NCBI GenBank assembly: GCA_016926695.1 | Contig: JAFGOB010000120.1 | Location: 1-42,195 of the forward strand | Source: Dehalococcoidales bacterium | GTDB lineage: Bacteria > Chloroflexota > Dehalococcoidia > Dehalococcoidales > UBA3254 | Length of the DNA stretch: 42,195 bases | Direction: 5' to 3' | Shown: positions 1 through 7,584 of the stretch, one piece after another | Position numbering within the stretch: the stretch's first letter is position 1 | How the letters are laid out: the number at the start of each line of letters is the position of its first letter | Program-made: the position numbers and the translations under genes | Notes under the pieces: generated by a model | Database searches by the model: none | What the model was told of the DNA's origin: nothing | What the model saw: only the letters and a program-made list of their open reading frames with translations

Positions 1-416
1 ACGGTCCTTCGGACGCCACCGGGGTGGAGGTGACAGACGTCCTGCCTGCCGGCCTGACCTTTGAATCCAGTTATGCCGGTGAGGGAAGTGTTGCCGAATG
101 TGGAGGAACGATAACCTGGAACGGCTTTGACCTGGCAGCCGGGGAAAGCGCCGTCCTGACCATTGAAACAGTAGCAGCGGTACAGATGACGGACCGCGTG
201 ATCGTCAATGAGGCCTGTGCCGACTGCGACCAGAGCGATCCGGATAGCGGAAATAATACGGCCGGCAGTGAAACGCTGGTCTACAGCCCGTGGGACACAG
301 TAGGCGGAGAGGTAGCGCCGGTGAACAGGCTGCCTATTGTTTATTTGTTATCCGTAATCCCGATCTTAGCCGCTGCATTCTTTATTATTCGCCTGGCGCG
401 CCGCAGAACAGGCTGA
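1..416 (+). CDS. DUF11-domain surface protein, 3' part only
   Basis: The frame is open from base 3 and continues upstream of the window, so only the last ~138 codons are seen. The product is the end of a DUF11 (conserved repeat) domain with the 'TGVEVTDVLPAGL' strand, then a hydrophobic helix near residues 108-127 and a basic tail ending RRTG. It aligns almost without gaps to 2930-3348, the 3' end of the next gene, so the two are tandem paralogues. DUF11 domains are extracellular all-beta modules in bacterial and archaeal surface proteins; the C-terminal helix would anchor it to the membrane. No catalytic role can be assigned. A hairpin terminator follows at 440. Confidence 0.85.
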   Translation, partial: GPSDATGVEVTDVLPAGLTFESSYAGEGSVAECGGTITWNGFDLAAGESAVLTIETVAAVQMTDRVIVNEACADCDQSDPDSGNNTAGSETLVYSPWDTVGGEVAPVNRLPIVYLLSVIPILAAAFFIIRLARRRTG

Positions 417-439
417 AAACTGATAGACAATAGGCGCAA

Positions 440-485
440 CAATCAGCCATGGTCCTGTCAGGCGGCACCATGGCTGATTGTTTTT
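440..485 (+). terminator. Rho-independent terminator of the partial DUF11 gene
   Basis: A 14-bp perfect stem (440-453 with 467-480) encloses a 13-nt loop and is followed by five T's. The same stem recurs after the next gene (3374-3410), but there the loop is in reverse-complement orientation. Confidence 0.8.
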
Positions 486-782
486 ACGGAAGCTGTTTTC
501 AATGGATAATAAAGACCGTGTTTGTGTCTGGCAGAATATCAAAACCAACGAAGAGATACGGAAAATATAGTTAGGGAAAACCGATCCTGTCACAGACACC
601 GGTCAAGGCCTGAGTATAGTCCTGTTCAGATAGCCGCGGTCACCAGGAGAATAAACGATTGCAGATTGATAATGCGAACCTGCTTTCTATCCTCTTACTG
701 TAATTTATCCGCAGGATATTACTATATATTACCGGGTATATTACTATATTGCTAATACCATGATACTTAAGAAAATATACAT
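486..782. other. Gene-free AT-rich spacer
   Basis: No credible gene: the short open frames here have no ribosome binding site and no recognisable protein. The stretch becomes strongly AT-rich towards the promoter at 783. Confidence 0.5.
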
Positions 783-811
783 TTGACAATCAATTCTTAT
801 CGGATTATACT
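783..811 (+). promoter_or_regulatory. Sigma70-type promoter for the beta-helix/DUF11 gene
   Basis: TTGACA at 783-788, a 17-nt spacer and TATACT at 806-811: a near-consensus promoter. Initiation near 818 would give a leader of about 100 nt before the start codon. Confidence 0.7.
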
Positions 812-921
812 ACATATCAAAATTTTGTTATTTCAATTATGTACTGATTGTTTAGACTTCTAAGGGTACAGGGTAACTTATCATTGAGTGCGACTTTGTT
901 TTCAAACCTGGAGATAATTCT

Positions 922-3348
922 ATGAAGAGGAGAGCATCAGCTATGAAAAGGCACTTGACTGTATGGGGAATAGCTGTCCTGATGCTGGTACTGGCGATGG
1001 GCTTTTTGCCGGTGCAGGTGGTAAATGCGACGACGCCTATTTATGTGGATGCCAGCCGTCCGGATGACACAGGGAACGGCGAAAGCTGGGCTACAGCCAA
1101 GAAATATATCCAGTCCGGGATAGATATAGTCGACTCTCCCGGCACGGTGCATGTGGCGGCTGGAACCTATAATGAGAACATCACGTTGAAAGACGGTGTG
1201 GAGGTGCTGGGCGCAGGGGAGGCGGTCACCACCATTGACGGCGGCGGCCTGGGCACAGTAGTAACCGCTATTAGTGTCGGCCTGGAGACGAAGCTGGATG
1301 GCTTTACCATCACCAACGGTTATACCCCGAATAATAGCGGCGGTATGTACAATGAAAATTCATCGCCAACAGTAACCAACTGCACCTTCTCCGGTAACAC
1401 GGCTGTTAATGACGGCGGAGGGATATACAATAACGGTTCCTCACCGATATTCACCAACTGCACCTTCTCCGGCAACTCGGCTTATAGTGGCAGTGGGATA
1501 TATAATTATTACTCTTTAGCGACTTTAAGCAACTGTACGTTCTCCGGTAACACGGCTTATAATGCCGGCGGCGGGATGTACAATAACGGTTCCTCACCGA
1601 TGTTAACCAACTGTACGTTCTCGGGCAACTCGGCTGATGATGGTGGCGGGATGCACAACGATTATTCTTCTAATCCAACATTAACCAACTGCACGTTCTC
1701 CGGCAACTCGGCTGATTATGGCGGCGGGATGTGCAATAAGAGAAATTCTTCATCGACGGTAACCTACTGTACCTTCTCCGGTAATTCGGCCGATTGGGGA
1801 GGCGGCGGGACATATGACGATTATTCTTCCAATTCAACATTTACCAACTGTACGTTCTCGGGTAACTCGGCTTATTCTGGCGGCGCGATATACAACAATT
1901 GGTGCTCTCCAACGATAACCAACTGCACCTTTTACGGCAATACGGCAGATTCTTCTGGCGGTGGAATGTGCATCTCTTTTGCCTCTCCAACGATAACCAA
2001 CTGCACCTTTTACGGCAATACGGCAGATTCTTCTGGCGGCGGGATTTACAACTTATTATATTCCGCTCCAACGATAACCAACTGCACCTTTTACGGCAAT
2101 ACGGCAGATTCTTCTGGCGGCGGGATTTACAACTTTTTGTATTCCGCTCCAACGATAACCAACTGCATCCTCTGGGAGGATACCATTAATGAGATATTCA
2201 ACAGCATAGATTCCAGTACCACGGTCAGCTACTGCGATATCCAGGGAGGGTATGCCGATGCTGGAAATATCGACCAGGACCCGCTGTTTGTGGACCCGGA
2301 TAATGGGGACTTCCACCTGCAATACGGCTCCTCCTGTATTGACAGCGGCACCAACTCGGCGCCGTTTATTCCGGCTGAGGACTTCGAGGGGGACGACCGT
2401 CCTCTTGACGGGGACGGAGACCATACAGCCACAGCGGATATGGGGGTGGACGAGTACTTGCTGAGGATTGACCTGGAAATCAGCAAGACGGATGAGCCCG
2501 ATCCTGTTATCGCGGGAGAAGTACTCACCTATACGCTCACCGTAATTAACAAGGGCAGAGAAGAAGCGGAAAACGTCAGTCTGACAGAAAATATACCGGC
2601 TGAGCTGGGAGACGTGGAGTATTCCACGGATAACGGAGCGACATGGACTGACTGGGCCGGTCCTTACACCCTGGACCTGGGAGCTATAGGTTCCTGGGAT
2701 GAAAAGGTGGTGCTGGTGAGAGGAACGGTAGATTCGGGGACAGCCGAAGGTAGTGTAATCGTCAACGAGGCCGGTGTCTCCACCAGCAGCGATGATCCCA
2801 ATCCGGCTAATGACAGTGCGAGCCAGGAGACCGCGGTCGACACCCTTGCTGACCTGGAGGTCGTGAAAACCGGCTGTGACAGGGTATTGGGCGGAGGCAG
2901 TCTTATCTATACCATCACTGTAACCAACCACGGTCCTTCGGACGCCACCGGGGTGGAGGTGACAGATGTCCTGCCTGCCGGCCTGAGTTATCAATCCTGT
3001 TATGCGGGTGAAGGCAGCGCCGTCGAATGCGGTGGAACGGTAACCTGGGATGGTTTCGGGCTGGCAGCCGGGGAGAGCGCCGTCCTGACCATTGAAACAG
3101 TAGCAGCGGTACAGATGACGGACCGGGTGATCGCCAATGAGGCCGTTGCTGTCTGCGACCAGACCGATCCGAATGAGATGAACAACAACGACGTGCATGG
3201 AACGCTGGTCTACAGCCCGCGGGACACAGTAGGCGGAGAGGTAGCGCCGTTGAGCAGGTGGCCGCTTTTCGTCTGGGGGCTGTCGTCTGTCCCGATATTA
3301 GCCGCTGCATTTTTTATTTTCCGCCTGGCGCGCCGCAGAACAGGTTAA
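922..3348 (+). CDS. Exported right-handed beta-helix protein with two DUF11 domains and C-terminal anchor
   Basis: An 808-residue predicted surface protein. Residues 1-37 form a signal peptide; a second ATG at 943, behind GAGGAG, is an equally good start. Residues ~40-110 open with the 'IYVDASRPDDTG' signature of secreted beta-helix proteins. Residues ~130-430 hold at least ten 'NCTFSGN/YGN' turns of a parallel beta-helix. Residues ~440-512 resemble the choice-of-anchor Q type ending (CIDSG, then D-G-D-R). Two DUF11 domains follow (~513-635 and ~648-770), then a transmembrane helix and the tail RRRTG. Such proteins are usually adhesins or bind or cleave polysaccharide; no lyase active site is evident. 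It has its own promoter (783) and terminator (3374), so it is monocistronic. Confidence 0.9.
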   Translation: MKRRASAMKRHLTVWGIAVLMLVLAMGFLPVQVVNATTPIYVDASRPDDTGNGESWATAKKYIQSGIDIVDSPGTVHVAAGTYNENITLKDGVEVLGAGEAVTTIDGGGLGTVVTAISVGLETKLDGFTITNGYTPNNSGGMYNENSSPTVTNCTFSGNTAVNDGGGIYNNGSSPIFTNCTFSGNSAYSGSGIYNYYSLATLSNCTFSGNTAYNAGGGMYNNGSSPMLTNCTFSGNSADDGGGMHNDYSSNPTLTNCTFSGNSADYGGGMCNKRNSSSTVTYCTFSGNSADWGGGGTYDDYSSNSTFTNCTFSGNSAYSGGAIYNNWCSPTITNCTFYGNTADSSGGGMCISFASPTITNCTFYGNTADSSGGGIYNLLYSAPTITNCTFYGNTADSSGGGIYNFLYSAPTITNCILWEDTINEIFNSIDSSTTVSYCDIQGGYADAGNIDQDPLFVDPDNGDFHLQYGSSCIDSGTNSAPFIPAEDFEGDDRPLDGDGDHTATADMGVDEYLLRIDLEISKTDEPDPVIAGEVLTYTLTVINKGREEAENVSLTENIPAELGDVEYSTDNGATWTDWAGPYTLDLGAIGSWDEKVVLVRGTVDSGTAEGSVIVNEAGVSTSSDDPNPANDSASQETAVDTLADLEVVKTGCDRVLGGGSLIYTITVTNHGPSDATGVEVTDVLPAGLSYQSCYAGEGSAVECGGTVTWDGFGLAAGESAVLTIETVAAVQMTDRVIANEAVAVCDQTDPNEMNNNDVHGTLVYSPRDTVGGEVAPLSRWPLFVWGLSSVPILAAAFFIFRLARRRTG
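1911..2165 (+). repeat. Near-identical in-frame tandem repeat units in the beta-helix
   Basis: The motif AACGATAACCAACTGC recurs at 1911, 1989, 2070 and 2151, giving periods of 78, 81 and 81 bp (26-27 codons). The units are almost identical at DNA level, unlike the more diverged turns at 1380-1900, which points to recent expansion by slippage or unequal recombination. Each unit encodes one beta-helix turn. Confidence 0.85.
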
Positions 3349-3373
3349 TCTTGGCAATGCCATTTCTCGTGTT

Positions 3374-3416
3374 ATCAGCCATGGTGCCGCCTGATGGGAC
3401 CATGGCTGATTGTTTT
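3374..3416 (+). terminator. Rho-independent terminator of the beta-helix/DUF11 gene
   Basis: A 12-bp perfect stem (3374-3385 with 3399-3410) followed by TGTTTT. The stem is identical to that of the terminator at 440-485; the 13-nt loop is its near reverse complement. Confidence 0.75.
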
Positions 3417-3642
3417 CATAATAATCCGGCCATTTCTCAATATCCCCGGCTAAACCCATTTCGGAGATCTCCCTCAAGCAGGACGGCTCCAGCTTGGCGC
3501 ACTCTTCAGCCAGTCGGGTCTTTTTCAACCGCAGGAGTTTTTCACTGACAGCTTACTGTATGGCCTGACTCCGGCTTTGAAAAACATGTTGATCGACCAG
3601 CCTGTCCAGTTCGCCAATATATTTCTCATACCGAACAGCCTG
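3400..3642 (-). pseudogene. Decayed ribbon-helix-helix (CopG-type) antitoxin gene
   Basis: Read on the minus strand, this encodes 'AVRYEKYIGELDRLVDQ', then 'VFQSRSQAIQ', a TAA stop at 3553-3555, then 'AVSEKLLRLKKTRLAEEC' and a typical acidic ending with 'WPDY'. The order (beta strand, LDRLV helix, SRSxAI helix, LKKTRLAEECAKL tail) is that of small CopG/RHH antitoxin-like DNA-binding proteins. The in-frame stop and the lack of a normal start mark it as a remnant. No toxin gene is recognisable beside it. Its 3' end runs into the DUF11 terminator hairpin. Confidence 0.6.
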
Positions 3643-3858
3643 TAAACAAAACATAAAAGCCGCCAGCGGTCTGCCCGCCAGGGCCAGGCTGCTGGATCTT
3701 GACATGCGTGACGTCGCCGATGATCTGGCAGGCCGGGGGTTTTTAAAGTAAGGCTTGAAAAGAGATTGGATTATTACCCGTTAGTTGTTGGGGAAGAACG
3801 GTTGCCCTTGTAGTCCTGGTTGTGCGTATTTGAATAGGGCCGGGGTGATTCGATAGGG

Positions 3859-3864
3859 TATAAT
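3859..3864 (+). promoter_or_regulatory. Possible -10 element for the molybdoenzyme gene
   Basis: TATAAT at 3859-3864, about 36 nt before the start codon. No good -35 sits at 17 nt; TTGAAT at 3830 is 23 nt away. A GAAGGAG ribosome binding site follows at 3883. The preceding stretch 3643-3858 holds no recognisable gene. Confidence 0.35.
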
Positions 3865-3899
3865 ATAAGTAAGAGATTTTACGAAGGAGTATCCTGATA

Positions 3900-6497
3900 T
3901 TGGAAAAGCAAAAAACAGTAGTAAAGGGACTTTCCGGCTCAGGAGTTACCGAAGATTCGAACGTTGTTCAGGTTGATACCGAAGATAACAAGATTATCCG
4001 CATCCGGCCGTTCCATTTCGACTGGAAATATGACCGTAAACCCTGGAAGATCGAAGCTAAAGGTCAGGTATTCGAAGCCAGCATGAAATCGCTGATTCCA
4101 CCGTTTACCCTGGCTTACAAGAACCGCGTTAACTCACCCAACCGGATATTGTATCCTTTAAAACGAATAGACTGGGACCCCGAAGGCAATAGAAATCCGC
4201 AGAACAGGGGGAAGAGCAAGTATGTGCGTATCTCCTGGGATGAGGCCACCGGTATCATTACCGCTGAAATCAAGAGAATCATCGATAAATACGGCCCCTT
4301 TGCCATCCTTTCCCAGGCCGACGGCCACGGTGAGACCAAGGTGGTCCATGCCGCTCATGGTTGTCAGCGCCGTCTTTTGGGGCTTCTGGGCGGATATACC
4401 CAGCAGGCGCGCAACCCGGATAGCTGGGAGGGCTGGTACTGGGGGGCCAAACATGTCTGGGGCTGTGAATGCGTGGGTAAACAGGCCTACCAGTCCAACA
4501 TCGTCCCTGACATTGCCGAGCATACCGGTATGATACTGCATATCGGCTCGGACCCCGAAACTACTCCCTGGGGGTGGGGCGGCCAGACCATCAGCCGGCT
4601 ATTGTACTGGTTTACCGGCCTGGGTATAAAACAGGTCTTTATCTGCCCGGAGCTGAACTACGGTGCGGCGGTGCATGCGGATAAATGGATTCCCATCCTG
4701 CCCAATACCGATACCGCCCTGTATCTGGCTATTGCCTATCAATGGATCACCCTGGGGACATATGATAAAGAGTATGTCAGGACCCACGTGGTGGGTTTTG
4801 ATAAATTCAGCGATTATGTCCTGGGGAAAGAGGACGGAATACCCAAAACCCCCAGGTGGGCCTCACAAAAGACCGCTGTCCCGGTCAGAATCATCAAAGC
4901 CCTGGCCGGAGCCTGGGCTTCCACCAATACCGTTACTTCTCATGCCAACGGCGGCAACATGGCCAGGGGTCCGTATGCCACCGAGAACATGCGCATGGAA
5001 GTCTGCCTGCTGGGCATGCAGGGTCTGGGGAAGCCTGGCCGCCACATGTTCACCACCATTGAATGGGGCCTCATGAGCAACAACGATCCTCCCAGATGGA
5101 GTTTCGGCAATGCCATTCCGGTGCCCCGTCACCTGATTTATCCGGACCTGGTGGAGGCCAACCGCGGTTTCGCAGTGGTGGGCGATAATCTGCCCAGGCA
5201 GATAATTCCCAAAACCCTGATCCATGAGGCTATCAATAATCCTCCAATAAAATGGTACGGCACTACACTGTGCAGGATGACCACCGAAGACCAGTTTGTG
5301 CCCTATAAATATCCGGCTGACGGTTGCCCTGAGGTCCATATGATCTGGACGGATACTCCGGCCCTGATGACCTGCTGGAACGACCCCAACTATACTGCCA
5401 GAGCCTATCAAAATCCCAAGATCGAGTTCATGCTGGCCCAGCATCCCTGGCTGGAAAACGACTGTATCTTTGCCGATATTATCCTGCCCGGCAATACCAA
5501 GTTTGAAACTGATGATATTGGGGTAGACAACTACACGGCTGAATTCGGCACGCTGTATCTGGACCCCAAATGCATGGAATCCAGGGGTGAATGTAAAAGC
5601 GATTATGAGGCGGTCTGCGCCATCGCTGAAAAGCTGGGTCTTCTGGAGGAATATACCCAGGGCCGCAGCATCGAAGACTGGATCAAACTGGGTTTCGATA
5701 CCTGCGGCGTCAAGGATCTTGTGAGCTGGGAAGAGTTTAAAGAAAAGGGCCATTACGTGATTCCCAATGACCCGGACTGGAAAAATCACGAGATCGGCCT
5801 GCGCAACTTCGCCGATGATCCGGAGAAATATCCCCTTACTACCCCCAGCGGGAAACTGGAATTCTTTTCCCGGAGACTGGCGGACCATTTTCCGGATGAT
5901 AAAGAAAGACCGCCGGTGCCCCACTGGGTGGAGGGAGGTCCGGGATGGTCTCATGATGAAAGAATCGGAGGAGAAAGGTCCGGGAAGTATCCTTATCTAT
6001 GTTTAAGCAACCATCCCCGCTGGAGAGTCCATTCCCAGCACGATGATATTGAATGGTTGAGAGAAATCCGCACCTGCAAGACAACCGGTCCGGACGGGTA
6101 TGCCTATCAGACCATGTGGATCAATCCCAAAGATGCCGCCAGGGAAGGCATCCGGGACGGAGATGTGGTCAAGGTCTTTAATGAAAGGGGAGCTGTCCTT
6201 CTGGGGGCTTATGTCACCGAGAGATTGATGGAGGGCGTGATCTATGTTGATCACGGGGCCAGGTATGATCCGATCGCAGTGGGGGAACTGGATAGAGGAG
6301 GAGCAATCAACACACTAACTCCGCGTAAGACGACATCTAAAAACTGTGCCGGGATGGTGTCCGGGGGATTCCTGGTAAACGTGGAACCTGTCGATGTATT
6401 TGCGCTGAAAACTCAATATCCCGAAGCTTTCGCCGGGCCGTACGATAAAGGCTCCGGGTTAAGATTCGAAAGGCTGCTGGCTAAAGGAGAGAAGTAA
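3900..6497 (+). CDS. Molybdopterin enzyme, transhydroxylase large-subunit (AthL)-like
   Basis: An 865-residue member of the DMSO-reductase molybdenum/tungsten superfamily. Like the large subunit of pyrogallol-phloroglucinol transhydroxylase, and unlike most of the superfamily, it has no N-terminal cysteine cluster for a 4Fe-4S centre. From memory of that enzyme, shared blocks are 'NPDSWEGW' (here D174 and S175; S175 would be the Mo ligand), a histidine about 31 residues earlier (H143, 'ADGHGE'), and the C-terminal dinucleotide-binding blocks 'DRGGAINTLTP' and 'CAGMVSG'. Family length is about 875. No gene for the iron-sulfur small subunit adjoins. The start is TTG, 11 nt after GAAGGAG. No Tat signal is seen, so it is probably cytoplasmic. 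The substrate is unproven: a phenolic hydroxyl transfer or another oxidoreduction or hydration is possible. Confidence 0.8.
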   Translation: MEKQKTVVKGLSGSGVTEDSNVVQVDTEDNKIIRIRPFHFDWKYDRKPWKIEAKGQVFEASMKSLIPPFTLAYKNRVNSPNRILYPLKRIDWDPEGNRNPQNRGKSKYVRISWDEATGIITAEIKRIIDKYGPFAILSQADGHGETKVVHAAHGCQRRLLGLLGGYTQQARNPDSWEGWYWGAKHVWGCECVGKQAYQSNIVPDIAEHTGMILHIGSDPETTPWGWGGQTISRLLYWFTGLGIKQVFICPELNYGAAVHADKWIPILPNTDTALYLAIAYQWITLGTYDKEYVRTHVVGFDKFSDYVLGKEDGIPKTPRWASQKTAVPVRIIKALAGAWASTNTVTSHANGGNMARGPYATENMRMEVCLLGMQGLGKPGRHMFTTIEWGLMSNNDPPRWSFGNAIPVPRHLIYPDLVEANRGFAVVGDNLPRQIIPKTLIHEAINNPPIKWYGTTLCRMTTEDQFVPYKYPADGCPEVHMIWTDTPALMTCWNDPNYTARAYQNPKIEFMLAQHPWLENDCIFADIILPGNTKFETDDIGVDNYTAEFGTLYLDPKCMESRGECKSDYEAVCAIAEKLGLLEEYTQGRSIEDWIKLGFDTCGVKDLVSWEEFKEKGHYVIPNDPDWKNHEIGLRNFADDPEKYPLTTPSGKLEFFSRRLADHFPDDKERPPVPHWVEGGPGWSHDERIGGERSGKYPYLCLSNHPRWRVHSQHDDIEWLREIRTCKTTGPDGYAYQTMWINPKDAAREGIRDGDVVKVFNERGAVLLGAYVTERLMEGVIYVDHGARYDPIAVGELDRGGAINTLTPRKTTSKNCAGMVSGGFLVNVEPVDVFALKTQYPEAFAGPYDKGSGLRFERLLAKGEK

Positions 6498-6570
6498 CAT
6501 CTGGGCCGGTGGTCATTTAGAATTTACATAAAGATACAGCGCAGGAAGTCGATTTACAGACTGGTAAAAT

Positions 6571-6798
6571 TCAGGCGTCCTTGATTATAGTCAAAAACAT
6601 CTTTAACCTTTCAACCCCGGTGAGTGTATGAGGTTTATTGGCCGGCATGATAACCGCTTCTCCTGTATTCGTACGGATATTTTTTCCGCTGACGGTAATA
6701 TCGGCTTCACCGTCGAGCAAAAGAGCCAGAGCGTCAAAAGGCACGTTGTGATTGCTTGATCCATGACCTTTCTCAAAGGCGAAATGCCCCTGCATCAC
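6571..6798 (-). CDS. Small cupin-domain protein, short at the N-terminus
   Basis: A 75-residue single-domain cupin. It has the usual 'DALALLLDGEADITVSGK' strand, 'GEAVIMPANKPHTL' and a 'FLTIIKD' ending. Related small cupins are about 105-110 residues, so roughly 30 N-terminal residues are absent. GTG at 6798 (or ATG at 6795) follows AAAGGAAG, so the short form may be the real product. The usual double histidine is reduced to one ('GSSNHNVP') plus the later 'PHTL' histidine, so metal binding may be weak. It lies 28 bp after the activator gene as the last gene of the operon, and may be a sensor or small isomerase-like enzyme. Confidence 0.7.
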   Translation of the reverse strand: MMQGHFAFEKGHGSSNHNVPFDALALLLDGEADITVSGKNIRTNTGEAVIMPANKPHTLTGVERLKMFLTIIKDA

Positions 6799-6826
6799 GA
6801 TGGAATCAGCTTCCTTTCCCCGGGTT

Positions 6827-7579
6827 TTACCTGTGGCGGCGAGCGGCCTCCAGGGCTGCTCCCAGCGCGCCTATGATCTGGGGATTCTCAGGGACTATAA
6901 CGGGCACTTCCAGGCGTTTTTCCAGCAGCCGGCAGACGCACCTGTTTTTTGCCACTCCTCCCGCAAAGACCACCGGACCTTTTACGCCGATCCTGTTCCC
7001 CATTGAGACAAGACGATTCACTATAGATTCATGCAGTCCCAGTGCGATGTTCAAGGGATTTTCTCCCCGTGAAATAAGGGAAATCACCTCTGATTCGGCG
7101 AAGACGGTACACATGCTGTTTATACTTACTGCACGCTCGGCGCAGAGTGCTTTATCGCCGAATTCTTCCAACTCAAAGCCGATTGTCCGGGAAATGACCT
7201 CAAGGAATTTGCCCGTGCCGGCAGCACAGCGGTCATTCATAACAAAATCGGTGAAACCGCCATCCTGGTCGATAGCGATGACCTTGCTGTCCTGCCCGCC
7301 CACATCGATGATGGTACGGCAGTCCGGAAAGAGGTGCCTTGCTCCGATGGAAAACGCTTTGATCTCGGTTACCACATCACTGGCGAAATTAGCACGGGCG
7401 AGGTGTCGTCCGTAACCAGTAGCAATGATCCGGTCCATCTTATAACCGGCCGCAAGCTGCTTATATTGGGCTATGAAATCGATCCCTGTCTCAATGATCC
7501 TGGATTCGTAGGTCAGGTCGTCTGCCAGGACGACCAGTTTGGTCGTGCGTGAGCCGATATCTATGCCTGCTACCGCCAT
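6827..7579 (-). CDS. BadF/HgdC-type ATPase activator of a 2-hydroxyacyl-CoA dehydratase-family enzyme
   Basis: A 250-residue member of the acetate kinase/Hsp70/actin ATPase fold. It shows phosphate motif 1 'GIDIGSRTTK' (5-14), phosphate motif 2 'DVGGQDSK' (92-99), the cluster-binding 'NDRCAAGTGKF' with C118, a second ligand C157 in 'NSMCTVFAESE', and adenosine motif 'FAGGVAKN'. The C118-C157 spacing of 39 is that expected for the homodimer-bridging 4Fe-4S cluster. Such proteins hydrolyse ATP to push one low-potential electron into their partner enzyme. It lies 5 bp after the partner gene. It is the only activator in the window, so it may also serve the dehydratase pair at 20995-23544. Confidence 0.93.
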   Translation of the reverse strand: MAVAGIDIGSRTTKLVVLADDLTYESRIIETGIDFIAQYKQLAAGYKMDRIIATGYGRHLARANFASDVVTEIKAFSIGARHLFPDCRTIIDVGGQDSKVIAIDQDGGFTDFVMNDRCAAGTGKFLEVISRTIGFELEEFGDKALCAERAVSINSMCTVFAESEVISLISRGENPLNIALGLHESIVNRLVSMGNRIGVKGPVVFAGGVAKNRCVCRLLEKRLEVPVIVPENPQIIGALGAALEAARRHR

Positions 7580-7584
7580 CAGAG

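Noticed and set aside
1380..2165. Regularly spaced repeats that might suggest a CRISPR array
   Set aside because: The period is a multiple of three, the repeats code in frame for beta-helix turns, and the intervening parts are also related to each other.
2056..3198. 380-codon open frame on the minus strand under the beta-helix/DUF11 gene
   Set aside because: Shadow of the real gene; its repeated segments simply mirror the forward repeats.
4863..5954. 363-codon open frame on the minus strand inside the molybdoenzyme gene
   Set aside because: Antisense to a well-conserved coding sequence, no ribosome binding site and no recognisable domains; a codon-bias shadow.
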